DNA of 64,000 nucleotides, taken from positions 63,867-127,866 of the forward strand of contig NZ_JACAQA010000032.1 in the NCBI RefSeq assembly GCF_013385425.1, in the 5' to 3' direction. Below the pieces are notes generated by a model. The model ran no database searches and was not told the DNA's origin. It saw only the letters and a program-made list of their open reading frames with translations. Below are positions 53,331 through 61,396 of the stretch, piece by piece. Every line of letters begins with the position of its first letter. Within the stretch, counting starts at the first letter, position 1. The position numbers and the translations under genes are program-made. This DNA comes from Pseudomonas gingeri (GTDB lineage Bacteria > Pseudomonadota > Gammaproteobacteria > Pseudomonadales > Pseudomonadaceae).

Positions 53331-54572
53331 TCAATTCAACAAACCTCCTACACCACAGAACAGACCTGCCAGGGAGGCAAATCCGAATACCAGGCCCACC
53401 ACCCGCGCATACCAGCCCTGTAACCTGAACGCGCCGGCCAACTGCGTACGGGCCAGCCAATAGAGCAGGCCGAGTACCGCCGGCAGCAACAATGCGTTGA
53501 CCACCCCGGTGAAGATCGACAGTTCGACCAGATTGACCCCGGAACCCACCAGCACCCCGGCCCCCAGCAACATGGCACCGAATGCCGCGTAGAACCAGGG
53601 GGCGTCGGCGGGACGCTGCTCCAGGGAATGCCGTCGGCCAGTGGCCTCGCCGACGCCCCAGGCCACGGTCAGGCAAACCACGATGGTGGCCACCAGCGCG
53701 CCCCCGGCCAGCCCCATTGCAAAAACCCCGCGCCCGACAGTCTGGCCCAGGGAAGCGGTAAAGGCATCGGCCAGTTGCGGCACGCTGGTCAAGGTGAAGG
53801 ACGCGTCGGAGCGGTTGAAACACGCCGCCGCGGCAATCACCACGGCAGCCGTGAGAATCTGGCAGAGGGTCGCGCCGAGAAAGGTTTCGATGCGCGCCGC
53901 TTTCAGGTGCCGGGCGCCCAGGCCTTTGTCGATCAGCGCCGACTGTTGGTAGAACACCGTCCACGGCATGACGCTGGTACCCAGGTTGGCGGCCACCAGG
54001 TAAAGGTAGGAACTGTCGTGAAATGGCATCTGGTACCACTGCGCCGCGATTTGCCGAGGGTCAGGGTGAGCGTTCCAGGCCACGGCGATAAAGGCCACGC
54101 CGAACAGGCCCAGGCAAATCGCAATACGTTCGACACCCTGGTAGGAGCCGGTACAGACCATCGCGAAAATCAGCACCACCAACGCGCCGATGGTTTCCCA
54201 TAGCGGTACGCCGAACAGCTCGCCGACCCCGGCCAGTCCGCTCAATTCGGTGACCAGGGCACCGAAACAACTGAGCACCAGCGTTGCCAGGGACAACAAC
54301 GCAATGCCACGACCAAACCGCAGGCGCACCAGTTCACCGAAGCCCTTGCCCGTTCCCAGCCCCAGGCGGATCGAGAGTTCCTGGGCGGTATACAGCAACG
54401 GAATAATGAGGAACTGCAGCAACAGCAGCCGATAGCCCCATTGCGCACCGCTCTGCGCGGCGGTGATCACGCTGCCGGCCTCGGTGTCCGCCAGCATCAC
54501 CACCAGCCCCGGACCGACGGCGGCGGCCATCAGGCGCAGCCGGCTCGAGCGGATTGAAATGCTTGGCATCAT
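53331..54572 (-). CDS. Nramp-family transporter with altered metal-site motifs
   Basis: 413 aa, 11 predicted helices; the Nramp fold is clear from GPGLVVML, SGAQWGY and VMPWTVFYQQSAL. In standard members helix 1 has DPGN and helix 6 has MPH. Here the aligned helix-1 motif is EAGS (in ADTEAGSVIT) and helix 6 reads MPW. The Met ligand is kept; the Asp/Asn positions are Glu/Ser and His is Trp. This points to another ion (for example Mg2+, as in Nramp-related magnesium carriers) or a changed mechanism. It lies between the YjbE-like gene and hflKC on the same strand. Ion unknown. Confidence 0.82.
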   Translation of the reverse strand: MMPSISIRSSRLRLMAAAVGPGLVVMLADTEAGSVITAAQSGAQWGYRLLLLQFLIIPLLYTAQELSIRLGLGTGKGFGELVRLRFGRGIALLSLATLVLSCFGALVTELSGLAGVGELFGVPLWETIGALVVLIFAMVCTGSYQGVERIAICLGLFGVAFIAVAWNAHPDPRQIAAQWYQMPFHDSSYLYLVAANLGTSVMPWTVFYQQSALIDKGLGARHLKAARIETFLGATLCQILTAAVVIAAAACFNRSDASFTLTSVPQLADAFTASLGQTVGRGVFAMGLAGGALVATIVVCLTVAWGVGEATGRRHSLEQRPADAPWFYAAFGAMLLGAGVLVGSGVNLVELSIFTGVVNALLLPAVLGLLYWLARTQLAGAFRLQGWYARVVGLVFGFASLAGLFCGVGGLLN

Positions 54573-54640
54573 GTCTGTTCCCGGCTCATGGCGTGCGTCC
54601 GTAGATGGCGAAAATTCCGTTCATCGACCCTCGGCGGGCG

Positions 54641-55522
54641 TCAGGGTCGGCTATTCACCTGCGGGCCACTTTTGAAATCCTTGAGGAACGCCGTATCCGG
54701 TGACAGCACCAGCGTCGGCGCGGACTCGGACAAGGACTGCCGATAGGTCTGCAGGCTGCGGTAGAGCTTGTAGAACTCGGGGTCCTTGTTGAACGCCTGG
54801 GACGAGATCTGGTTCGCCAGGGCATCGGCTTCACCATGGGTGATGCGGCTTTGCCGTTGCGCCTCGGAGATCAGCACCGCCCGTTCCCGCTCGGCATTGG
54901 CCTGGATCTGTTGCGCCCACTCGAAGCCCTGGGCGCGAAGCTCCTTGGCCTCGCGCTGACGCTCGGACTTCATCCGGTCATAGATCGCCTGGCTGGTTTC
55001 GAACGGCAGGTCGGCGCGATGAAAACGCACTTCGGTGACCTCGATGCCCAGGGGCCTGGCCTTCTCCACCACCTCGCTCTGGATATGCTCGACAATCTTC
55101 GGCCGCTCGGCGGACAACAGCGACTTGAGCATCACCTGCCCCAGCTCGCGGCGCAGCGACGAGCTGACCAACTGGGCCAGTTGCGCATTGGCCTGGTCCA
55201 CCGTACGCAGGGCCTGATAGAAACGCAGCGGGTCGACGATGCGATAACGCGCATAGGTTTCCACCTCCAGGCGTTTCTGGTCACCGAGGATCACCTGCTC
55301 GGAAGGCGGTGCCAGGGTCAGGATGCGGGTGTCGTAATAGATCACGGTGTCGATCAACGGCACCTTGAGTTTCAGCCCCGGCGTACGCACCGGCGCGGTC
55401 GGCGCGCCGAGCCGGACCACCAGGGCCTGCTGGGCTTCATCGACGGTATACAGCGAGGCGCCGAGGGTCCACAGGACAACCAGCGCGAGGATCACCAGGG
55501 CCATACGAATCCGCGGTTTCAT
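54641..55522 (-). CDS. hflC: HflC-like SPFH/band-7 protein
   Basis: 293 aa. N-terminal membrane anchor (residues 5-25), then an SPFH domain (about 25-200, QALVVRLGAPTAPVRTPGL) and a coiled-coil C-terminus. HflC with HflK forms a large periplasmic cage around FtsH protease. Start overlaps hflK stop (ATGA). This pair is not in the usual hfq-hflX-hflK-hflC locus, so it is probably a second, specialised copy. Confidence 0.87.
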   Translation of the reverse strand: MKPRIRMALVILALVVLWTLGASLYTVDEAQQALVVRLGAPTAPVRTPGLKLKVPLIDTVIYYDTRILTLAPPSEQVILGDQKRLEVETYARYRIVDPLRFYQALRTVDQANAQLAQLVSSSLRRELGQVMLKSLLSAERPKIVEHIQSEVVEKARPLGIEVTEVRFHRADLPFETSQAIYDRMKSERQREAKELRAQGFEWAQQIQANAERERAVLISEAQRQSRITHGEADALANQISSQAFNKDPEFYKLYRSLQTYRQSLSESAPTLVLSPDTAFLKDFKSGPQVNSRP

Positions 55523-56574
55523 CGGGTCTGCTCCTTGGCCGGGCGCTTGTCCTGTTCCGACAGCGGCATATAGGGCACCACGCCCGAGACACCTTTGCCG
55601 GAGGTATCGATGATCACCTTGGAGGCTTTTTTCAGCACTTCATCGGTGCTTTCCATATACAGGCGCCAGCTGGTCACCTCCTTGGCCTGTGCATAACTTT
55701 CGTACACCGCCAGGAAGCTTTTCGCGTCGCCTTCGGCCAGATTGACCGCCTGGGCCTTGTAGGCCTCGGCTTCCTGGTTGATATGGGACGCTTCGCCCCT
55801 GGCCCGCGGAAGAATGTCGTTGGCGTAGGACTCGGCCTCGTTGCGCGCGCGCTCCTGGTCGGCCCGGGCCCGCTGCACATCGTTGAACGCATCGATCACC
55901 GCCGGTGGCGGATCGACGCGCTGCAACTGGATCTGGGTGATCAGCACGCCGGCTTTTTCATCGTCGAGCAAGCCTTGCAACAAGGTCTTGGTTTCCTCGG
56001 CGATCTCCTGGCGCTTGTCCGACAGGGCCGCCTGGATCGGCGTACGCCCGATCACTTCACGCAGGGCACTCTCGGCGGCCAGCTTGATGGCGAATTCGGG
56101 CTTGTCCATGCTGAACAGAAACTGCCCGGCGTCCTTGATCCGCCAGAACACCGCGCAATCGGCCTCGACGATATTCTCGTCGCCGGTCAGCATCTGCTTG
56201 TCGCGGGACAGGCTGCTGTCGTTCAGGCCGAGCGCGGGAGCGTGGCCCAATTGCAGCTGGTTGACCGTGGTGACCTTGGGCAGCAACACCGTTTCGATAG
56301 GGAAGGGCAGGTGGTAATGCAAACCCGCCTCGGTGGTGTCGACCCATTTGCCGAAGCGCAGGACGATACCTTGCTCGTCGGGCTGGACCTTGTAGATGCC
56401 ACCGACGATCCAGACAAACGCCAGCAACCCGACCACCAGTGCCAGACCTTTGCCTTGCAGTCCCGTGAGGGCAACGAAACGATTGGCTTTGAGGCCCATC
56501 GCGCGGGCTTGCTCGCCCAATGAGGCGGAAGACTTTTCCGGTTCCAGGGGAGTCAAGGGCTGCGGGTCGGACAT
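55519..56574 (-). CDS. hflK: HflK-like SPFH/band-7 protein
   Basis: 351 aa. Cytoplasmic N-tail (about 1-40), membrane helix (about 43-63, LALVVGLLAFVWIVGGIY), SPFH domain starting VQPDEQGIVLRFGKWVDTTE, then a helical region (about 240-290, ADQERARNEAESYAND). The N-tail lacks the Gly-rich stretch of the canonical HflK, supporting a paralogue. Translationally coupled with hflC. The context is metal/membrane transporters (Nramp, YjbE). Confidence 0.87.
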   Translation of the reverse strand: MSDPQPLTPLEPEKSSASLGEQARAMGLKANRFVALTGLQGKGLALVVGLLAFVWIVGGIYKVQPDEQGIVLRFGKWVDTTEAGLHYHLPFPIETVLLPKVTTVNQLQLGHAPALGLNDSSLSRDKQMLTGDENIVEADCAVFWRIKDAGQFLFSMDKPEFAIKLAAESALREVIGRTPIQAALSDKRQEIAEETKTLLQGLLDDEKAGVLITQIQLQRVDPPPAVIDAFNDVQRARADQERARNEAESYANDILPRARGEASHINQEAEAYKAQAVNLAEGDAKSFLAVYESYAQAKEVTSWRLYMESTDEVLKKASKVIIDTSGKGVSGVVPYMPLSEQDKRPAKEQTR

Positions 56575-56761
56575 GGTCTTATCCTGGAGGCGGCTGGCCG
56601 GGGAAACGGATCAAAGATTCTATTACTAAATATTGCGCAACATCATACAGCCGAGTCCTGAATGACTCCTGACTTGGCGCAATGATTGAAGCGCCTGGAT
56701 GGCAAATGTGCTGATTGGGAAATATTCCCAGGAGAAGAGCTGGAACCGGAGTGAACCCAGG

Positions 56762-57829
56762 CTACTTGCCCAGCACCGCCAGATGCATGTCTTGCAAGGA
56801 CAGGACACGTTTGGCGGCACCCAGCTTGATGGCTTCCCTGGGCATGCCGAACACCACGCAACTGGCCTCGTCCTGGGCCACGGTCGCGGCACCGGCATCG
56901 GCCATTTCCTTGAGGCCACGGGCACCATCGTCGCCCATGCCGGTCATGATGATGCCGGTGGCGTTCTTCCCGGCGAACTTGGCTACCGAGCGAAACAGCA
57001 CATCCACCGACGGCCGATGGCGATTGACCAGCGGGCCGTCCGCCACCTGCACGTGGTAGTAGGCGCCGTTACGCACCAGCATCATGTGCTTGCCGCCCGG
57101 GGCGATCAGCGCCAGGCCGGGCAACACCCGATCATTGTTCTGCGCCTCGCGGACTTCAATCTGCGACAGTCCGTTGAGGCGCTGGGCAAAGGAGGCGGTG
57201 AATTTCTCCGGCATATGCTGAACGATGACGATCCCCGGGCAGACTCTGGGCAGCACGGTGAGCAGCGCCTCCAGTGCCTGGGTCCCACCCGTGGACGTGC
57301 CGATGGCGACAATGCGCTCGGTGGTCTGGGCCATCGCCTGGCTGCCGGCCGCCGACAACATCGCATCGGCGCTCAGCTTGCTGGCCACCTCAAGTCGTGG
57401 CGCCGCCGCGCGCGGGGCGAGGTTCCTGACATTGGCACCGGCCGCGCCACGAACGGCGCCGAGCAGATGGGCGGCGGACTCCAACAGGAAGTTCTTAACG
57501 CCGCCTTGTGGCTTGGTGATGATATCCACAGCCCCGGCCGCAAGCGCCTGCAAGGTGGTCTCGGCGCCGCGTTCGGTCAGCGAGGAGCAGATGACCACCG
57601 GGGTGGGGCGCTCGGCCATGATCTTTTTCAGAAAGGTGATGCCGTCCATGCGGGGCATTTCCACATCCAGCACAATCACGTCCGGCCAGGCCTTGGCCAT
57701 TTTATCCATGGCGAAGATCGGGTCGGCGGCGACCGTCACCTCGATATCCGGTGCCTGGCCGAGGATCGCCATCAGCACTTGACGGACCACGGCGGAGTCA
57801 TCGACCAGCAATACGCTTATTTTTTTCAT
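56762..57829 (-). CDS. cheB: Chemotaxis response regulator methylesterase/deamidase CheB
   Basis: 355 aa from ATG 57829. N-terminal receiver (about 1-120) with phospho-Asp in VIVLDVEMPRMDG (about residue 56), linker, then the C-terminal esterase with Ser in GTSTGGTQAL (about 170), His in VQHMPEKF (about 196) and Asp in GMGDDGARGL (about 292). Demethylates receptors of this cluster. Its start lies inside the cheD 3' end (32-base overlap). Last gene of the operon. Confidence 0.96.
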   Translation of the reverse strand: MKKISVLLVDDSAVVRQVLMAILGQAPDIEVTVAADPIFAMDKMAKAWPDVIVLDVEMPRMDGITFLKKIMAERPTPVVICSSLTERGAETTLQALAAGAVDIITKPQGGVKNFLLESAAHLLGAVRGAAGANVRNLAPRAAAPRLEVASKLSADAMLSAAGSQAMAQTTERIVAIGTSTGGTQALEALLTVLPRVCPGIVIVQHMPEKFTASFAQRLNGLSQIEVREAQNNDRVLPGLALIAPGGKHMMLVRNGAYYHVQVADGPLVNRHRPSVDVLFRSVAKFAGKNATGIIMTGMGDDGARGLKEMADAGAATVAQDEASCVVFGMPREAIKLGAAKRVLSLQDMHLAVLGK

Positions 57830-58334
57830 GACTGCCTTCCACCGTTTGCAAAGAGAGATGCCGAACCCAGACAGCACCGCTCCAAGTGTCGAAGACCAGG
57901 TTGCGGTGCCCGGTTCCCCCCAGGTCCATGGCACTGGGTGACAAGTGCAGACGCTCGGCGATTTGGGTGACGGCCGCGCAGTTCAGACCGGCGATATCAC
58001 CGGCGGCATGATCGCGTGACTGGTGGGGAAACATCTCACCGCCACCAAACAACTTCAGTTGATACTCGCGGGCCTCACTCCGGTAGCCCTGAATGTGCAG
58101 CATCAACCATTCAAAGGCTTCGTCGACATAACTGCCGTCCAGGGCCTCGCCGCGCTGCTGGCGACCGGGCAGCAGACAATGGGATATCCCGCCGAGCTTG
58201 CGCACCGGATGCCAGACAATCATCGAGACACAAGAGCCCAACAGGGTATGGATACGGGTAGGGCTGTTGCGAAAGCACAGGCTTCCGGGAGCCAGGTAGA
58301 TTTCTTCGACGTCCATGGCGATAGCGGCCTTCAT
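57798..58334 (-). CDS. cheD: Chemoreceptor glutamine deamidase CheD
   Basis: 178 aa. Deamidates receptor glutamines. Catalytic Cys is in LLGSCVSMIV (about residue 34), with the His in GGISHCLLPG (about 52) and Thr in IHTLLGS; all three are intact. Overlaps cheR (ATGA) upstream and cheB (32 bases) downstream. Confidence 0.94.
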   Translation of the reverse strand: MKAAIAMDVEEIYLAPGSLCFRNSPTRIHTLLGSCVSMIVWHPVRKLGGISHCLLPGRQQRGEALDGSYVDEAFEWLMLHIQGYRSEAREYQLKLFGGGEMFPHQSRDHAAGDIAGLNCAAVTQIAERLHLSPSAMDLGGTGHRNLVFDTWSGAVWVRHLSLQTVEGSHEKNKRIAGR

Positions 58335-59137
58335 GGCTTTTGATAGATGGAAGGAGCCACCAGCTTGAACGCGTCGCTGACGCCGTGCAGGCTTTCCGAG
58401 TGGCTGATGATGAAATAACCGCCACGCCGCAGAAACGGCAAGAGACGGTTGACCACTTTGCGCTTGGTCTCCTGATCGAAGTAGATCATTACGTTACGCA
58501 GGAAAATGACCTCGAACTCCCCCAGTTGCGGCAGGGTGTCGTTCAGATTGACCTGGATAAAGCTCACCCGCTGACGCAGGCTCTTGTCGATCAGGAAGGT
58601 GCCGCTCTGCTGACCAACGCCCTTGAGGCAATAACGGCTCAGCAACGCGGACGGCAGGTTGCTCGCCCGCTCCATCGGATAGTGCCCGCTGCGGGCCTTG
58701 GCCAATACCTGGGTGCTGATATCCGAGCCGATCACCTCCCACGGCGTACTGCCCAGGCCCTCGGCCAGGGTCATGGCCAGGCTGTAGGGTTCTTCGCCCG
58801 AGGAGCTGGCCGCGCTCCACACCCGGAAGGTCTTTCCCGGCGCGGCGCGGGGCAATACCTGTTGGCGCAGGAAGTCAAAGTGCTTGGGTTCGCGGAAGAA
58901 GTAGGTCTCGTTGGTGGTCAACAGGTCGAGGGCCACCTGCAGCTCACCAGCGTTCTCCTTGCCCATGATCAGTTTGAAATAGGCATCATAACTGTCCAGT
59001 TCGTGATGCTTGAGGCGCTTGAACAGACGCCCGGCGACCAGGGCCTTTTTCGCGGCCGACAAGCTGATGCCCGCCGCCCCGTAGAGCCAGGTCTGGAACT
59101 GGGTGAATTCGCGATCCTCGAGCTTGATGCCGTTCAA
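58331..59137 (-). CDS. cheR: Chemotaxis methyltransferase CheR
   Basis: 268 aa from TTG 59137 (AAGGAG 8 bases upstream). N-terminal helical domain, then the SAM domain (VWSAASSSGEEPYSLAMTL, about 109-127; GSDISTQVLAKA about 137-148). The insertion between SAM-domain strands that docks to receptor pentapeptides seems present. Methylates the MCP two genes upstream. Confidence 0.95.
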   Translation of the reverse strand: MNGIKLEDREFTQFQTWLYGAAGISLSAAKKALVAGRLFKRLKHHELDSYDAYFKLIMGKENAGELQVALDLLTTNETYFFREPKHFDFLRQQVLPRAAPGKTFRVWSAASSSGEEPYSLAMTLAEGLGSTPWEVIGSDISTQVLAKARSGHYPMERASNLPSALLSRYCLKGVGQQSGTFLIDKSLRQRVSFIQVNLNDTLPQLGEFEVIFLRNVMIYFDQETKRKVVNRLLPFLRRGGYFIISHSESLHGVSDAFKLVAPSIYQKP

Positions 59138-59159
59138 CCTGACGCTCCTTCTTCACCAC

Positions 59160-59693
59160 TCACGGCACCGGGTGTATGTGGCTACCACCGGCCTCCGCCA
59201 ACTGCGACATCTCATCCACCGACAACACCCGGTCAACGTCCAGGACGATGACGAACTTGCCTTCGACCTTGGCCATGCCACTGATGAAATCGGCGCGAAT
59301 GCGCGCACCGAAGCTCGGCGGCGGTTCGACCTCGGCCGCCGGAATTTCCAGCACCTCGGACACCGTGTCGACCAGCAAGCCGATATCCTGGGCCCGGCCG
59401 TCATCATCGCTGGCTTCGATAATCACCACGCAACTGCGCCGGGTCACGCTCGAACACTGCTGCCCGAAGCGCGCGCCCAGGTCCACCACCGGCACCACGG
59501 CACCCCGCAGGTTGATCACGCCACGGACGAAGGCGGGCATCATCGGCACTGGCGTGACATGGCCGTACTCGATGATTTCCTTGATTCCCAGGATGCCGAT
59601 GGCGAACATTTCGCCGGCCAGCAGGAACGTCAGGTACTGCGCCTCCTGCGTTGGCACCGCCACCGCCTGGCGGGTAGTCATTAATGCACCCAT
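59160..59693 (-). CDS. cheW: Chemotaxis coupling protein CheW
   Basis: 177 aa from ATG 59693, which has AGGAGAG 5 bases upstream; the ATG at 59708 has none. SH3-like CheW domain (about 15-165, YLTFLLAGEMFAIGILGIKEII) with the conserved VINLRGAVVPVVDL. Links CheA to the receptor. An extra acidic/Pro segment lies at about 122-135. Confidence 0.95.
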   Translation of the reverse strand: MGALMTTRQAVAVPTQEAQYLTFLLAGEMFAIGILGIKEIIEYGHVTPVPMMPAFVRGVINLRGAVVPVVDLGARFGQQCSSVTRRSCVVIIEASDDDGRAQDIGLLVDTVSEVLEIPAAEVEPPPSFGARIRADFISGMAKVEGKFVIVLDVDRVLSVDEMSQLAEAGGSHIHPVP

Positions 59694-59734
59694 GTTGCTC
59701 TCCTGCATGAAAAGGGTCCGCGTCCAGGCGTCGC

Positions 59735-61396
59735 TCAGAACCGGGTGAATTCACTTTCGTCGGGGCCGACGGCCTGGGCGAAACTCTTGTGCAGGGCCGG
59801 TTGCGGTGCCCGTACGACCGATCGCGCCATGCCACCGGCCGCGCGCGATTTGCCTTGCGCCACGTTCACGCTCGCATTGGCCGCCTCCAGCGTGAAAAAG
59901 CTCATCGCCTGCTGCAGCTGTTCAGCCTGGCTGCTCATCTCTTCGGCCGTGGCGGCCAGCTCTTCGCTGCTTGAAGCATTTTGCTGAGTGACCTGGTTGA
60001 GCTGGTTCATCGCGGTATTGATCTGCGCCACGCCGGCGGCCTGTTCTTCGGAGGCGGCGGTAATTTCCTGGACCAGATCGGAGGTCTTGTTGATCGACGG
60101 CACCATCTCGTTCAACAAATGCCCGGCCCGTTCGGCCATTTCGACACTGCTGGTGGACAGCTCGCCGATCTCCTGCGCGGCCACCTGGCTGCGTTCGGCC
60201 AATTTGCGTACTTCCGCCGCCACCACCGCGAAGCCCTTGCCATGTTCTCCCGCCCGCGCCGCTTCAATGGCCGCGTTCAAGGCCAGCAGGTTGGTCTGGT
60301 AGGCAATGTCGTCGATGATGCTGATGCGCTGGGCGATCTTCTTCATCGCCTGGACGGTCTGCTGCACGGAGTCGCCGCCATCGGTGGCTTCCTTGGCCGC
60401 CTTGCTCGCCATGCCGTCGGTGACCTTGGCGTTCTCGGTGTTCTGGTTGATGCTGGCGCTCATCTGCTCGACGGAGGCACTGGTCTCCTCGACACTGGCC
60501 GCCTGCTCGCTGGTGGCCTGGCTCATGGACTGCGCGGTGGCGCTGACTTCCTCGGACGCGCTGGCCAGGTTGTCGGCGGCGGTACGCACTTCGCCGATAA
60601 TCTGCGAGAGCTTGCCGACCATGGTCTGCATCGCCGTAAGCACCTGACCGGTCTCGTCCTTGGAACCCGATGCAATGGTTACCGCCAGATTACCCTCGGC
60701 CAACTGGCCGGCAACACCGGCAGCGGCTTTTAGCGGGGTGGCAATGATCCGCGAAATGAACAACGCCAGGGCAATGCCAATGAGCAAGGCCACGATCACC
60801 GCGGCCATGATCGACATCCGTCCGTTGGCGTAGATCTCGTTACCCCGTTGATTGGCGGCCGTCGCCCCGGTGTCGTTGAGTTCGATTATTTTCAGCAGAT
60901 CGGCGGATATCAATTCGAAGGTTCGCTTCGAGTCCCCCCTGAGAACAGCCATGGCTTGCTCGCGCCCACCCTCCTGCCGGGACTCGGCGAGCATCTTCTT
61001 GCTGCTGGCCAGGTAGGTCTCCCAGTCGTTCTTGAACGTATCGAACAGCGCTTGTTCCGCGGGGCCGGAAATCAGGCCGTCCTTCTCATAGCGGACAATG
61101 CGGGTGTCAACCTCCTTGCGGGCATCGGTAGTCTCTTGTTCATACTGAGCTCGCTCCGTCGAATCTTCGGCCAACAGATAACGAATCTCCTTGATCCGAT
61201 AGTTGGCGACAAAAAACCGAATGCCCGAGGACAGGCGCACGGAGGGCAGCCAGTTGTCGCGCATGTCGGTGGCCGTCTGGTTGACCTGGCCCAGTTGAAT
61301 GACAGCAAATGCTCCCATCAGCGCCATCAGGACCAACACCAGCAGAAACGAAGCGATGAGCTTGGTTGCTATTCTCAGATCGTAGAACCATTTCAT
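59735..61396 (-). CDS. Methyl-accepting chemotaxis protein with four-helix-bundle sensor
   Basis: 553 aa. Transmembrane helix 1 (about 11-31), a periplasmic helical sensor of about 155 residues, helix 2 (about 190-210), HAMP (about 212-265), and the signalling hairpin with tip IDDIAYQTNLLALNAAIEAA read at about 360-379. The last five residues EFTRF fit the CheR/CheB docking pattern (aromatic-x-x-aromatic after a flexible tail). Ligand unknown. The ATG overlaps the cheA stop. Confidence 0.94.
   Translation of the reverse strand: MKWFYDLRIATKLIASFLLVLVLMALMGAFAVIQLGQVNQTATDMRDNWLPSVRLSSGIRFFVANYRIKEIRYLLAEDSTERAQYEQETTDARKEVDTRIVRYEKDGLISGPAEQALFDTFKNDWETYLASSKKMLAESRQEGGREQAMAVLRGDSKRTFELISADLLKIIELNDTGATAANQRGNEIYANGRMSIMAAVIVALLIGIALALFISRIIATPLKAAAGVAGQLAEGNLAVTIASGSKDETGQVLTAMQTMVGKLSQIIGEVRTAADNLASASEEVSATAQSMSQATSEQAASVEETSASVEQMSASINQNTENAKVTDGMASKAAKEATDGGDSVQQTVQAMKKIAQRISIIDDIAYQTNLLALNAAIEAARAGEHGKGFAVVAAEVRKLAERSQVAAQEIGELSTSSVEMAERAGHLLNEMVPSINKTSDLVQEITAASEEQAAGVAQINTAMNQLNQVTQQNASSSEELAATAEEMSSQAEQLQQAMSFFTLEAANASVNVAQGKSRAAGGMARSVVRAPQPALHKSFAQAVGPDESEFTRF

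Noticed and set aside
56716..56730. Palindrome TGGGAAATATTCCCA downstream of cheB
   Set aside because: Short 6-bp stem without a T run; could be chance or a weak terminator, so not listed as a feature.
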